Assembly (NCBI RefSeq): GCF_006540085.1
Contig: NZ_BJOG01000008.1
Location: 372,001-436,000 of the forward strand
From: Microbacterium oxydans
GTDB lineage: Bacteria > Actinomycetota > Actinomycetes > Actinomycetales > Microbacteriaceae
Direction: 5' to 3'
DNA length: 64,000 bases
A program made the translations under genes and the position numbers. Under the pieces are notes generated by a model. That model was not told the origin of the DNA. It ran no database searches and was given only the letters and a program-made list of their open reading frames with translations. Position 1 is the first letter of the stretch. Each line of letters begins with the position of its first letter. This document shows, piece by piece, positions 27,359 to 35,900 of this stretch.

Positions 27359-27646
27359 TCAGCTGCCGGCGAGCTGCTGGTCCAGATCCTGGATCGCCCG
27401 CATCATCCCCAGCAGCGACTCCGACATGTCGTTGATGCCATCGACCGCCGTCTTCAGACCCGTCGTCAGCTCCGTGTACCCCTCACCGAACTTCCCCGAC
27501 GCATGCTGCGTCTTGAAGTCATCACCCAGAAGAGTGTCGACCTGACCCTTCAGCGTGTCCAGCTGACCCTGAATGTCATCACGAGCCTGCGACAGCGAAC
27601 CCGCCACCTGCTCCATCTCCGCATAAGACGCACCGAAATCGGCCAT
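27359..27646 (-). CDS. WXG100-family (Esx-like) protein, copy 1
   Basis: This 95-aa protein is predicted to be a helix-turn-helix hairpin (SYAEMEQVAGSLSQARDDIQ; turn; YTELTTGLKTAVDGINDM), the size and pattern of ESAT-6-like secreted proteins. The usual W-X-G at the turn is replaced by a Phe-containing DDFKTQHASGKFG segment, so the motif is degenerate. The start ATG 27646 follows GGAGG by 9 nt. It is identical in sequence to the gene at 32565-32852. It is transcribed alone between operator copy B and a strong hairpin. It is probably a substrate or structural partner of the EccC/EssC ATPase at 32973-37472. Confidence 0.85.
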   Translation of the reverse strand: MADFGASYAEMEQVAGSLSQARDDIQGQLDTLKGQVDTLLGDDFKTQHASGKFGEGYTELTTGLKTAVDGINDMSESLLGMMRAIQDLDQQLAGS

Positions 27647-27700
27647 CGTCCACACCTCCGCAAATCGAGAGAACCGGACCCCTCCGGCCCGAATAACCCC

Positions 27701-27748
27701 ACCCTACGCGGCACCCACGAACACCGTCGATGGGGACAACTCCCCATC
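27701..27748 (-). promoter_or_regulatory. T7SS-locus operator/promoter copy B (WXG100 copy 1)
   Basis: Perfect palindrome GATGGGGA-N4-TCCCCATC (27748-27729 on the minus strand), 22 nt, then -10 box TAGGGT (27706-27701). The predicted leader is about 48 nt. Confidence 0.82.
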
Positions 27749-27766
27749 CACCCAGCGCGTACGGGA

Positions 27767-28432
27767 TCAGCGGCGGACGAACACGGATCGGATCCGCACC
27801 CACAACGGATCCGCCTCCGACAAACCGGAGACGAGATGCATGACTCCCCCGACCTGCCCGAGGCCCGCCGCCAGAGCGATCACTCCGACCGCAGCCGAGG
27901 CCGCCGTCATCGAGGTGACTCCGGCTCCCAGATCACGGACGAACAGGGCGATGCCGCCGACGGCAACCAGCAGGGCAAGTGTTGCGGAGACGAGTCGCAC
28001 GAAGACGCGCGGTTCGAAGTTCGCGGTGCGCGCCCGGAGCCAACCACCCGCGCGGCGCTGCCGCCCGCCTGTCGTGTACGGCAGACGAAGCCACCAGGAG
28101 GCGGCCGACAGGATCCGCCGACCGCTCCACCACAGCGCGACCAGGACGGCGAGTCCGGCCAGTGCGACGATCACCGCGGTCACGATCACCGCCAGGTCGA
28201 CCGGGGCGAGCGACCCGCCCAGCATCCGCACGGCTTCGATCATCCCTGCCGTGACGAACGCGCCGCCGATCGCGAGCGCGAAACCCAGGAGGCCCAGAGC
28301 CCAGCGCGACCAGCGCTCGAAGTCCGTCCGCAGCACGGCGGCTGCGCGATCCGCATCCACCGGACGAGCATCCTGCGTGCGCGCCGCATCGATGAGGGGT
28401 CGCGACTCGGGTCGGATCAGCGCAAAAGCCAT
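27767..28432 (-). CDS. Hypothetical membrane protein in the T7SS locus
   Basis: This 221-aa protein has about four to five membrane helices (WALGLLGFALAIGGAFVTAG, LAVIVTAVIVALAGLAVLVAL, LVSATLALLVAVGGIALFV, ASAAVGVIALAAGLGQVGG) and a basic cytoplasmic loop (GGRQRRAGGWLRAR). No family is recognised. A TTCG hairpin upstream (28473-28488) and its own leaderless promoter suggest it is a separate transcription unit rather than the end of the 31480 operon. The small number and compact layout of the helices make a transporter unlikely. Confidence 0.72.
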   Translation of the reverse strand: MAFALIRPESRPLIDAARTQDARPVDADRAAAVLRTDFERWSRWALGLLGFALAIGGAFVTAGMIEAVRMLGGSLAPVDLAVIVTAVIVALAGLAVLVALWWSGRRILSAASWWLRLPYTTGGRQRRAGGWLRARTANFEPRVFVRLVSATLALLVAVGGIALFVRDLGAGVTSMTAASAAVGVIALAAGLGQVGGVMHLVSGLSEADPLWVRIRSVFVRR

Positions 28433-28444
28433 CGGCCCAGGTTA
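28430..28444 (-). promoter_or_regulatory. Leaderless promoter of the 28432 membrane protein gene
   Basis: TAACCT (28444-28439, minus strand), 6 nt, then ATG 28432. Confidence 0.55.
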
Positions 28445-28472
28445 TTCGCCGTCCAGCGGCGCCTCGAACCGT

Positions 28473-28488
28473 GCCCCCTTCGGGGGGC
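28473..28488 (-). terminator. GC hairpin with tetraloop after the 28501 gene
   Basis: Perfect 6-bp stem GCCCCC/GGGGGC around a 4-nt loop, 13 bp past the stop of the 28501 gene. There is no U-run; it may end or attenuate the 31480 operon. Confidence 0.5.
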
Positions 28489-28500
28489 TGACGAGCTCGA

Positions 28501-29175
28501 TCAGCCGCGGTCTGCCTGCTCCTCAGCGGTCGCCGGCACTGCGGGCTCCTCGGCGAGCTGCTCCCAGGCGAACGTCGAGATCATGGCGTCGCTGAGCAGC
28601 TCGATGCCGTCGAGCACCTCTGCGGGGATCACATCGCCGTCGGGGATCACGATGGTCGACGTGAAGACGAGCGCCTTGCGACGCAGCGTTCCCGGCACCG
28701 GGATGATGTAGGTCAGGGTGCGTCCGCTCACGCCGTCGATCGCCTGTGCGCCGGCCGGACGCTTCGTCTCGGCCGACCACCTGACGATGTGCTTGAGGTT
28801 CTCGTCGAGGAACACCGCCCCGCGCGCGCGGAACGCCTCCGTCACCCAGGCGTCGAGGTTCTCGCCATCCGGCGCGTCGAGAGCGGATGCCGTGATCGAC
28901 AGCGGCAGCAGCTCCTCCATCGGCACGTCCTCCTGCCGATAGATGGCGAACACCTTGGTGCGCCGCATGCCCTGATTGGCCTGGGCCATCATCGTGCGGA
29001 ACTCCGCATCCAGGTCGGGGCGTCCCGCCTGCATGAAGATCGCGCTCGCCTTGCGCACGTCCTCCTGCTGTCCCGCGTTCGTCGGGAGGTGCGCCTTCCA
29101 CCCCGGGGGCAGCACGAGCCGGAAAGCCGGGATGCCGAAGCGGAACTCCACGCCGAGGTCGTTCATCTCGTTCAT
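28501..29175 (-). CDS. Hypothetical soluble protein of the T7SS effector operon
   Basis: This 224-aa protein has no signal peptide or membrane segment. It begins with a beta-rich section (VEFRFGIPAFRLVLPPGW) and later has TLTYIIPVPGTLRRKALVF and FTSTIVIPDGD. The pattern is reminiscent of PsbP/LpqN-like folds and also of the neighbouring 29213-29821 protein, but no family can be named. The acidic tail is unordered. GAGGAG before the ATG supports the start. As part of the operon behind an effector-like gene it could be an immunity, adaptor or chaperone protein; this is inference from position only. Confidence 0.72.
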   Translation of the reverse strand: MNEMNDLGVEFRFGIPAFRLVLPPGWKAHLPTNAGQQEDVRKASAIFMQAGRPDLDAEFRTMMAQANQGMRRTKVFAIYRQEDVPMEELLPLSITASALDAPDGENLDAWVTEAFRARGAVFLDENLKHIVRWSAETKRPAGAQAIDGVSGRTLTYIIPVPGTLRRKALVFTSTIVIPDGDVIPAEVLDGIELLSDAMISTFAWEQLAEEPAVPATAEEQADRG

Positions 29176-29212
29176 CGGGTGGTACTCCTCGTGTCGATCG
29201 TGAGGTCGGCAG

Positions 29213-29821
29213 TCACGCAGGCCGGCCGCTCGGCAGGGTGATGCCGGCGATGATCTTCGGGATCTGCTCCTCCATGAGGGCGAAGGGCTCGAGCGTCGAC
29301 CCCATCGCCTCGATCATGATCGCAGACTCGCCGTCGCTGAGCATCACCGTCCAGTTCGCGATGGGGCGCGCCTCCCCGTCGTCGAGGAGCACGGCGGACG
29401 TGCGTCGCAGAAGGAAGCCCTTGCCATGGGAGTCAGTCTCCAGTGCCGTGAGTTCGGATGCCGTCGAGTCAGGGAGGGTGGCGATCTCGGTCAGGATGGC
29501 AGGGATGTCCAGGTCGGCGGCGGCGGAGACCGTGATCTCGATCAGGACGTCGCTGTACGCCCCGCGGGGGACGAACCACAGTTGCACGGCGGCGTTGCCG
29601 GCGAGGCCCAATATGCCCTCTGCCGTGAAGGCGAGCGCCTCGCGGTCACCATCGGTGAGCGGGGAACGTTCGGCGTAATGCTCGACCGCGGCCGACACCC
29701 ATTGCTCCCCGATGCCCGGCTCACGCCGCAGCAGATCGGCTGCAGGCAGCGGGATGTACCACTCCGCGTCGTAGGCGAAGTCCCATCGCGACGCGCCGTC
29801 GGCGACCGGCACCGAGGTCAT
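29213..29821 (-). CDS. Hypothetical soluble protein translationally coupled to the effector-like gene
   Basis: This 202-aa cytoplasmic protein starts at ATG 29821, which overlaps the TGA of the preceding gene (ATGA). No signal or membrane helix is present. Regions such as WDFAYDAEWYIPLPAADLL, GNAAVQLWFVPRGAYSDVL and NWTVMLSDGESAIMIEAMG suggest an alpha/beta fold of unknown family, with some likeness in layout to the 28501-29175 protein. Tight coupling to the WXG-like membrane protein upstream suggests it binds or protects against that protein, but nothing in the sequence proves this. Confidence 0.75.
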   Translation of the reverse strand: MTSVPVADGASRWDFAYDAEWYIPLPAADLLRREPGIGEQWVSAAVEHYAERSPLTDGDREALAFTAEGILGLAGNAAVQLWFVPRGAYSDVLIEITVSAAADLDIPAILTEIATLPDSTASELTALETDSHGKGFLLRRTSAVLLDDGEARPIANWTVMLSDGESAIMIEAMGSTLEPFALMEEQIPKIIAGITLPSGRPA

Positions 29822-31119
29822 CGGGTGAGACCGTTGAGCATGCTGGCCGGCGACAGGCCACCGGAAGGACTGCCGCCCGCGAGAGCCACACCCTTGTCCG
29901 CCCACTTGTACACGTTGTAAGCCTGCTCGAACAGGTCTGGCGCCGGAGCCTTCGCGAGGCTGGAGAGGGCATCCGGCAGCTGGTTGATCAACCGATTCCC
30001 GTATCCGGTGCCCGCCGCGACCGCCTCCTGGAACGAGACGGTGAACGACCGGTTGGCTCCGCCGAGGAAACGCTGACCGAGCCCCGCGAGGGTGAACGGG
30101 CCCGTCATGCGCGTCCGAGAGGCGTTCTGCACGAAGTTCGCGAAGTTCGCCTTGCTCATCACGCCCCAACTTCCCTTGGGAGCCGCGGTGATCCCACGAA
30201 TGTTGCGGATCTGGCCGAGCGGCCCGGTGAGCTGCTTCGGAATCGCCTTGAAGAACTTCCCGAGCCCCTGCCCAAGCTTGCCGATCGGAAGCACGCCGAT
30301 GATCGACATCGCGAGATCACCCCAGCCCTTCCGTCCGTCGAACATCAGGGCGACGGTCAGAGCGAGCGCGATGACGCCGACCACGAGTGCCGCGATCGCG
30401 AAGAAGGGCCCGCCGATGATGAGTCCGAGCACGGCGATCGCGAGCCCGATCCAACTCACCCATTCGGCCACGACCGCGAGGACACCCGCGATGTTCTCCC
30501 ACGTGGAGTCCTCGCCGATCTTGTTGGCATCGGTGAGGCCCGACACAGCGGTCTCATAAGCGGTGTGCCAGGTGTCGTACTCGCCGTCGAACGCATCGAG
30601 GTTGTCGTTGTGCGTGGTCTCCGCGGTGCTCAGGGTCGATGCCGCACCGGAGGCGGCGTTCGCGAGATTCGTGCCGGCTGTCGTGTTCGCCGCCGCGTCC
30701 TCTTCCGCCGGCGGGTTCAGCCGCGTCGACGTGTTGTGCGCCTGAAGCGCGTCGGCGGCGTCGGCGGCGTTCGACTGCGCGGTCTGCAGCTCGGTGAGGC
30801 TGGTCTGGCAGTCGGCCACGATGGTGCGCATGCGGCTCTGCGCGGTCTCGAGCGCCGTGGCGTAGTTGCTCAGCGTCGTGCCTGCGGGCTTGTAGCGGCG
30901 ACCCGCCTCGTCGAGATCCTTGTGGACGTCGTCGACGACGTCCTTGATCTTGTCCATCGCGTAGCCCTCGCCGTCGATGGATCCGTCCTTGATCCCCTTG
31001 AGCGTCGCGGCGGCACTGACCATGCTGTCGCCCAGTTCGACGATCTTCGTTCCCCGGTCGGCGATCGCCACGGCATCCCCTGCCACGACCTCGACGTCAC
31101 GCCCCTTGTTCGTTTGCAT
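29818..31119 (-). CDS. WXG/LXG-like protein with central hydrophobic segment, putative T7SS effector
   Basis: This 433-aa protein has no Sec signal. Residues about 1-200 are helical and rich in Ala, Thr, Asp and Gln (MVSAAATLKGIKDG, LETAQSRMRTIVADCQTSL, ALQAHNTSTRLNPPAEED), like the secretion domains of T7SS toxins. Two adjacent hydrophobic helices follow (about 212-262, SWIGLAIAVLGLIIGGPFFA and AALVVGVIALALTVALM). The C-terminal part (GKLGQGLGKFFKAIPKQLTG onward) has no recognised enzyme motif. Length and layout fit a polymorphic effector or a membrane-inserting secreted protein. It lies 13 bp after the small WXG-like gene at 31480, its likely export partner. Confidence 0.78.
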   Translation of the reverse strand: MQTNKGRDVEVVAGDAVAIADRGTKIVELGDSMVSAAATLKGIKDGSIDGEGYAMDKIKDVVDDVHKDLDEAGRRYKPAGTTLSNYATALETAQSRMRTIVADCQTSLTELQTAQSNAADAADALQAHNTSTRLNPPAEEDAAANTTAGTNLANAASGAASTLSTAETTHNDNLDAFDGEYDTWHTAYETAVSGLTDANKIGEDSTWENIAGVLAVVAEWVSWIGLAIAVLGLIIGGPFFAIAALVVGVIALALTVALMFDGRKGWGDLAMSIIGVLPIGKLGQGLGKFFKAIPKQLTGPLGQIRNIRGITAAPKGSWGVMSKANFANFVQNASRTRMTGPFTLAGLGQRFLGGANRSFTVSFQEAVAAGTGYGNRLINQLPDALSSLAKAPAPDLFEQAYNVYKWADKGVALAGGSPSGGLSPASMLNGLTR

Positions 31120-31132
31120 CTGCTTCTCTCCC

Positions 31133-31480
31133 CTAGACCGCTGCCGGCTGACGTCCGGCGCCCGGCGCGCTACCCGAACCCGACTGCTCCATCGACGTCG
31201 CCATCTCGGTGTCGAGGCTCATGACCTCGTCAACCGTTCCCTTGACGCGATCGGCGACCTCTTTGAGCTTGGTGAGCAGCTTGTCGCGACTGTCGTTCCA
31301 GCTGCCCTCGAAGTCGTGGCAGCGATCCTTGAGCCGTCCGTCGCCGTAGGGCCTGCCGACGGCGTTCTCGACGTCGTCCTGCTTCGCCGCGGCGGACTCC
31401 AGCTCGGCCACGATCGCCGTGAGCTTCTCGCTGGTCGTCTGCAGATCACTGATCGGCACGAGCATGCGTTCGCCTGCCAT
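31133..31480 (-). CDS. WXG100-like small protein, partner of the 31119 protein
   Basis: This 115-aa protein has two predicted helices (LQTTSEKLTAIVAELESAAA and RDKLLTKLKEVADRVKGTVD) around a turn with Trp (CHDFEGSWNDSRD), a WXG-like W-N-D version of the turn. A flexible Gly/Pro tail ends it (GSGSAPGAGRQPAAV). No signal peptide. The start has GGAGGGGGACC just upstream. It is the first gene of the operon under operator copy C and is probably co-exported with, or chaperones, the next gene product. Confidence 0.8.
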   Translation of the reverse strand: MAGERMLVPISDLQTTSEKLTAIVAELESAAAKQDDVENAVGRPYGDGRLKDRCHDFEGSWNDSRDKLLTKLKEVADRVKGTVDEVMSLDTEMATSMEQSGSGSAPGAGRQPAAV

Positions 31481-31510
31481 GGTCCCCCTCCTTCTTTCCC
31501 GGACGCTACG

Positions 31511-31557
31511 ACGTTACTGGGAAGGGCGGCACGACGCGATGGGGAGTACTCCCCATC
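31511..31557 (-). promoter_or_regulatory. T7SS-locus operator/promoter copy C (31480 operon)
   Basis: Perfect palindrome GATGGGGA-N4-TCCCCATC (31557-31538), 21 nt, then TAACGT (31516-31511). It sits 11 bp past the stop of the zinc-ribbon gene, in the intergenic gap. Confidence 0.82.
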
Positions 31558-31567
31558 TGCCCGCGCC

Positions 31568-32467
31568 TCACACCCTCCAGCTGCTGTTCTTGCGCTTCTC
31601 CAGGATGCGCTCGGCGATCTTGATCGTGTCGGCGATCGACAGGAGGGAGAGTTCCGTGAGCGCCGCTGCACCGAGACCGCGCTTCTGCGCCTTGGCGGCG
31701 GTGGTCCGGACCGCAGGGCGCGCCTCCCGCGAAAGCATCTCGGCGAAGCTCGACCAACGGCGGAGGTCGAGCGTCGCCAGCTCGACGCGGTGGGCGCGGC
31801 GGAGACGCGCGAGTCGACGTCCGCCAGCTCTGCGCGTCGCGCTCGCCTCGTCGGCCGTGTAGTCGCCACGGCTCTGGGCCACTTTGGCCTGCTTCTGCGC
31901 AGTCGCCTCGATTACCTGCGTGACCTCCTCCGCGTACTCGGGCATCGACCGCAGCAGTCGCCGCTCCTCGGCCACCCAGCGCCGCAGGAGCACATCCCCG
32001 CACTCCGGACACAGCTTCTCCGGCATGACACCGTCGACCGCATAGCCGCATGCGCAGTCGATACCGCCGCGCTGCTGCGCCCGATGCGGACGTCCGCCGA
32101 GCCTCGCCCGCAGGAGTGAGGCTCCCACCGCGCTGCGCCCGAGCTCATCCGCCAGGAACCCCTCGCCGCTTCTGCGCTGCATGTCGGCGACCAGCAGCTC
32201 CCAGCGCTCCTGGTCAGCCGGCCGGATCAGCGGGCGGGCGGAGTTCGCGTACTCGTCCAGCACCGCAGTGATCTCCGCTTCCTGCGCGGCCCGCTTCAAC
32301 GCGGTCGCGGAGGTGGCTCCCGGCCAGGACGGGAACGCGATGTGGGCCGCGAGTTCCCGCATCCGCGCATCACCCGAGACTCCCGCTGCCTCATGCAGCG
32401 CGGCCAGGGGCGCATTCGCCTCCAGCACACCACGTTCGAACTCCTCGACAGCCTCAGACGCACTCAT
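31568..32467 (-). CDS. Hypothetical zinc-ribbon protein between the WXG100 genes
   Basis: This 299-aa soluble protein is helix-rich and basic. Two cysteine pairs (IDCACGYA and KLCPECGD, about residues 137-155) form a likely zinc ribbon, flanked by long charged helices (AHIAFPSWPGATS; KQAKVAQSRGDY; IADTIKIAERILEKRK). It lacks membrane segments and export signals. It has its own leaderless promoter and lies between operator copies C and D, so it may not belong to the five-operator regulon. A nucleic-acid or protein-binding role is possible, but no family was recognised. Confidence 0.75.
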   Translation of the reverse strand: MSASEAVEEFERGVLEANAPLAALHEAAGVSGDARMRELAAHIAFPSWPGATSATALKRAAQEAEITAVLDEYANSARPLIRPADQERWELLVADMQRRSGEGFLADELGRSAVGASLLRARLGGRPHRAQQRGGIDCACGYAVDGVMPEKLCPECGDVLLRRWVAEERRLLRSMPEYAEEVTQVIEATAQKQAKVAQSRGDYTADEASATRRAGGRRLARLRRAHRVELATLDLRRWSSFAEMLSREARPAVRTTAAKAQKRGLGAAALTELSLLSIADTIKIAERILEKRKNSSWRV

Positions 32468-32479
32468 GCTCCCAGGGTA
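32465..32479 (-). promoter_or_regulatory. Leaderless promoter of zinc-ribbon gene
   Basis: TACCCT (32479-32474, minus strand), 6 nt, then ATG 32467. Confidence 0.55.
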
Positions 32480-32493
32480 GACGCCCCCATGCG

Positions 32494-32530
32494 ACGAAGA
32501 GGGCCGACCGTCATGGTCGACCCTCTTCGT
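32494..32530 (-). terminator. Terminator of WXG100 gene copy 2
   Basis: Stem of 10 bp (ACGAAGAGGG/CCCTCTTCGT), one mismatch, then 5 bp (CGACC/GGTCG) around a 5-nt loop, 34 bp after the stop. Layout mirrors the copy 1 terminator although the sequence differs. Confidence 0.75.
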
Positions 32531-32564
32531 GAAACGCCGCTGTGCCAGCGGGTGGCGCTGTGTG

Positions 32565-32852
32565 TCAGCTGCCGGCGAGCTGCTGGTCCAGATCCTGGAT
32601 CGCCCGCATCATCCCCAGCAGCGACTCCGACATGTCGTTGATGCCATCGACCGCCGTCTTCAGACCCGTCGTCAGCTCCGTGTACCCCTCACCGAACTTC
32701 CCCGACGCATGCTGCGTCTTGAAGTCATCACCCAGAAGAGTGTCGACCTGACCCTTCAGCGTGTCCAGCTGACCCTGAATGTCATCACGAGCCTGCGACA
32801 GCGAACCCGCCACCTGCTCCATCTCCGCATAAGACGCACCGAAATCGGCCAT
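32565..32852 (-). CDS. WXG100-family (Esx-like) protein, copy 2
   Basis: The 95-aa product is identical to that of 27359-27646, and the nucleotide sequence is identical at every position including third codon bases and the leader. The same degenerate turn (DDFKTQHASGKFG) replaces W-X-G. It lies 120 bp downstream of the EccC/EssC gene stop, with operator copy D in the gap, and ends at its own hairpin. Two identical genes under the same control suggest a dosage need or recent gene conversion. Confidence 0.85.
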   Translation of the reverse strand: MADFGASYAEMEQVAGSLSQARDDIQGQLDTLKGQVDTLLGDDFKTQHASGKFGEGYTELTTGLKTAVDGINDMSESLLGMMRAIQDLDQQLAGS

Positions 32853-32906
32853 CGTCCACACCTCCGCAAATCGAGAGAACCGGACCCCTCCGGCCCGAAT
32901 AACCCC

Positions 32907-32954
32907 ACCCTACGGAACCACCCGCGCCGACGTCGATGGGGACAACTCCCCATC
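32907..32954 (-). promoter_or_regulatory. T7SS-locus operator/promoter copy D (WXG100 copy 2)
   Basis: Perfect palindrome GATGGGGA-N4-TCCCCATC (32954-32935), 22 nt of a sequence different from copy B, then TAGGGT (32912-32907). The spacer has diverged while the palindrome and -10 box have not. Confidence 0.82.
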
Positions 32955-32972
32955 CACGATTGCGGCCGTCGT

Positions 32973-35900
32973 CTACCCCTCGACGAGCGGCAGCTGCACC
33001 GTGACCTGGCGTCCGGCCTGCACGAAGATGCCTCGCCCCTCGGGGAAGTCGGTGCGCTTGACCTTCGGGAACGGCACCTTGAACACCGCGTCGCCGTCGA
33101 AGGAATCGGGCTTGAGGATGATGCCCTTGCGCCCGGCCTTGAAGTCGCCGATGAACCCGAAGCCGCTCGTGACCTGCGTGACGTCGGCATCGCCGATGAG
33201 CAGGTGGTCGCTGCGGTTGATCGCCTGGAAGAGGGCCTTCATCTCGCGCTCGGCCGGGCTGTCGGCGAACTGGGGCACGTCTTCGACCACGATGAGCACT
33301 CTCGTCGGGAGCGAGTCGTCGGCGATCAGCTCGGTGATCTCCTTGGCGAGCTCCTTCGCGTCCTCCGGCGTCACGGCGCTGCGCGTCCAGCTCGTGTAGT
33401 CCTTGAGCTGGGCACGACGGCCTCCGAAGTGGAACAGCACGGTCGCCGGGTCGAGTCGCCGCATCGAGGTGATGAGCGACTTGAGGGCGTTGGTCTTGCC
33501 CGACGACGGCGGACCGGCCACGACGAACGTGCCGACCGGGTCGAAGTCGCGCGCCGCCAGGGTGTCCTCCGCGACACCGAGCACCGGGAACTCGCCCAGG
33601 CGATCGGGCAGGTCGCGCACCGACAGACGGGTGGGCAGCGCACCGATCTCGGGCACCTCCCTCGCTCCCGCCGCACGCAGCCTCTCGGCGACGCCCTCGA
33701 GCAGCTTGGTCTGCTCCGCCACGTTCGGGGTCCCGCCCAGCGTCGCGATCTGCGTCTCGCGGCCATCGACGATGGCGCGACCGGGCGCGGAACGCTCGTC
33801 CAGCACATCCTTGGGCGCGTTGAGCATCGCATACCCGGACTCATCCGAGAGGCGCAGCACCACGCGCCGCGAGACGTTCGCGCTGACCGCTGTGGGCACG
33901 GAGCCGGAACGGTCAGCGCTCGCGATCACGTGCACGCCCAGCGGGCGACCCTCGCCGAGGATGCGCATGAAGGTCTGGTAGAACGGCATCCGCGCGGTGG
34001 TCGACTCCCACTCGCTGCGGAACTGCGGGAAGCCGTCGATCAGCAGCAGGATGCGCGCCTCGTCCCGCCCGGTGAGCTCGCGGTACTCGGTGAGGCTCGA
34101 GGCGTTGGCGGCGCTGAAGCGCTTGCCGCGGTCATCCAGCACCGCGGCCAACGAGCGCAGCACGCGCTGCACGCGCTCGGAGTCGTCGCCCGAGATGATC
34201 GAGCCGACGTGCGGGAGCATCTCCAGGCTCTTGAGCGAGCCGGAACCGAAGTCGAGTCCGTACACCTCGACGTTCGAATGCGCGGGGTCGAAGCCCGCCG
34301 CGATCGCGATGGTGCGCAGCACGGTCGACTTGCCCGACCCGCTCGTTCCGTAGACGAGGAGCGAGCCGTCCTTGTCAGGATGGAAGTACGCCGGCTCCTG
34401 CAGCTGCCGCTCCGGCACGTCCATCTTGCCGAGCAGCACCTGTCCGTCGCCGAGCACCGGGAGGTCGCGCATGTCGACGGCCCCCTCGAGGTCGTCGAGC
34501 CACGGACGTCGAGGCGCGGGGATACGAGCCGCACGTGCCGCGTTCACGAGCGTCGCCACGATGCGCTTCTGGTCGTTGGGTCCGAGATCCTCGTCGTGGG
34601 ACTCGGACTCCGGAGCCTGCTCGGCCTCCCAGGTCTGGATGGAGCCGAACCGGAGTTCCGCCACCTTCACCTCGGCGACCTGCGCCTCGTCCGTCGTCCA
34701 TCCGCCGGCGTAGGCCGACTGGAACGGCACGAGGCGTCCCGGACCGGTCTTCGCGATGCCGCGCCCCGGCAGCGAGGGCGGGAACGTCGCCGCCACCGGA
34801 TCGTCGACGACATCCTTCGAATCGGATTCGTCCGCCATGCGCAGCGCGACGCGCAGGTTCGTGTTCGCCCGCAGGTTGTCCTTGATGACACCGGCCGGTC
34901 GCTGCGTCGCCATGATCAGGTGGATGCCGAGGGAGCGACCGCGCTGGGCGATGTCGACGACGCCGTCGACGAACTCCGGCACCTCTCCGGCGAGCGCGGC
35001 GAACTCGTCGATCACGAGCACGAGCGCTGGCGGAGTCTCCGGGTCACGCCGCTTCTCGAGTTCGAGCAGGTCCTTGGCCTTCTTGCGGTTGAAGAGGTGC
35101 TCGCGGTGGTGCAGCTCGGCGCGCAGGCTGGTGAGGGCGCGACGCACCAGGTGCGGGCTCAGGTCGGTGACCAGGCCCACCGTGTGCGGCAGGTCGACGC
35201 AGTCGGCGAACGCGGAGCCGCCCTTGTAGTCGACGAAGAGGAAGGTGACGCGATCCGGGCTATGGGCGGCTGCCATGCCGAGCACCCAGGCCTGCAGGAA
35301 CTCGCTCTTACCGGCACCGGTCGTCCCGCCGACGAGGGCGTGCGGACCCTGGGTGCGCAGGTCGAGGGTCATCGCGTCGGTCTGCGACTGTCCGATGATG
35401 GCGCGCAGGTTCCCCGCCTTCTTCAGCCGGGCCTGCGGGGCGCCGGAGCGGTCGATGATCGTGTTGTTCTGGCGCCAGCGGTCGATCACCGCGTTCGCGT
35501 CCTCCGCGACCTCGGTGCCCACCAGGGAGAGGAAGCTGACCGAGTTCGGGATGTCGGAGGAGTCCTCGATCACGGTGCTGGAGTCGACGACGGGGGCCAG
35601 CCGCTTGGCGAACATGGTCATGTAGGCGTGCGAGACGCCCTCGACCTGCACTCCGCGATAGTCCACGCCGCTGCGGACCGTGCCGACCACCGCATCGCCG
35701 AGCCCTGCGCTCACGTCGACGAACGTGCGGCACGCGGCGGGCAGCGCCTCGACCACGGGAGCGACGAACAGGGCGTACACGCCGACGTCGGCACCGCGTT
35801 CCAGGATCTGGGTCAGCCGGGCGCGATCGACAGGAGCATCGTTCGTGATGATCACGAGGATCGCCGTCTGGCCGGGGAATGTCGCGTCCTCGGCGGCGCG

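Larger units (their letters stand above)
27354..27752. repeat. Duplicated WXG100 cassette, copy 1
   Basis: Positions 27354-27708 are identical to 32560-32914. After 16 differing bases, 27725-27751 matches again, with a constant offset of 5206 and no indels. The unit spans gene, leader, -10 box and operator. Confidence 0.9.
32560..32958. repeat. Duplicated WXG100 cassette, copy 2
   Basis: Same unit as 27354-27752 (offset 5206): identical over 355 bp, then 16 variable bases, then an identical operator block. Both copies are in direct orientation. Confidence 0.9.

Noticed and set aside
27354..32958. Duplicated WXG100 cassette as an insertion sequence
   Set aside because: No transposase, terminal inverted repeats or target duplications; the repeat covers gene and promoter only.
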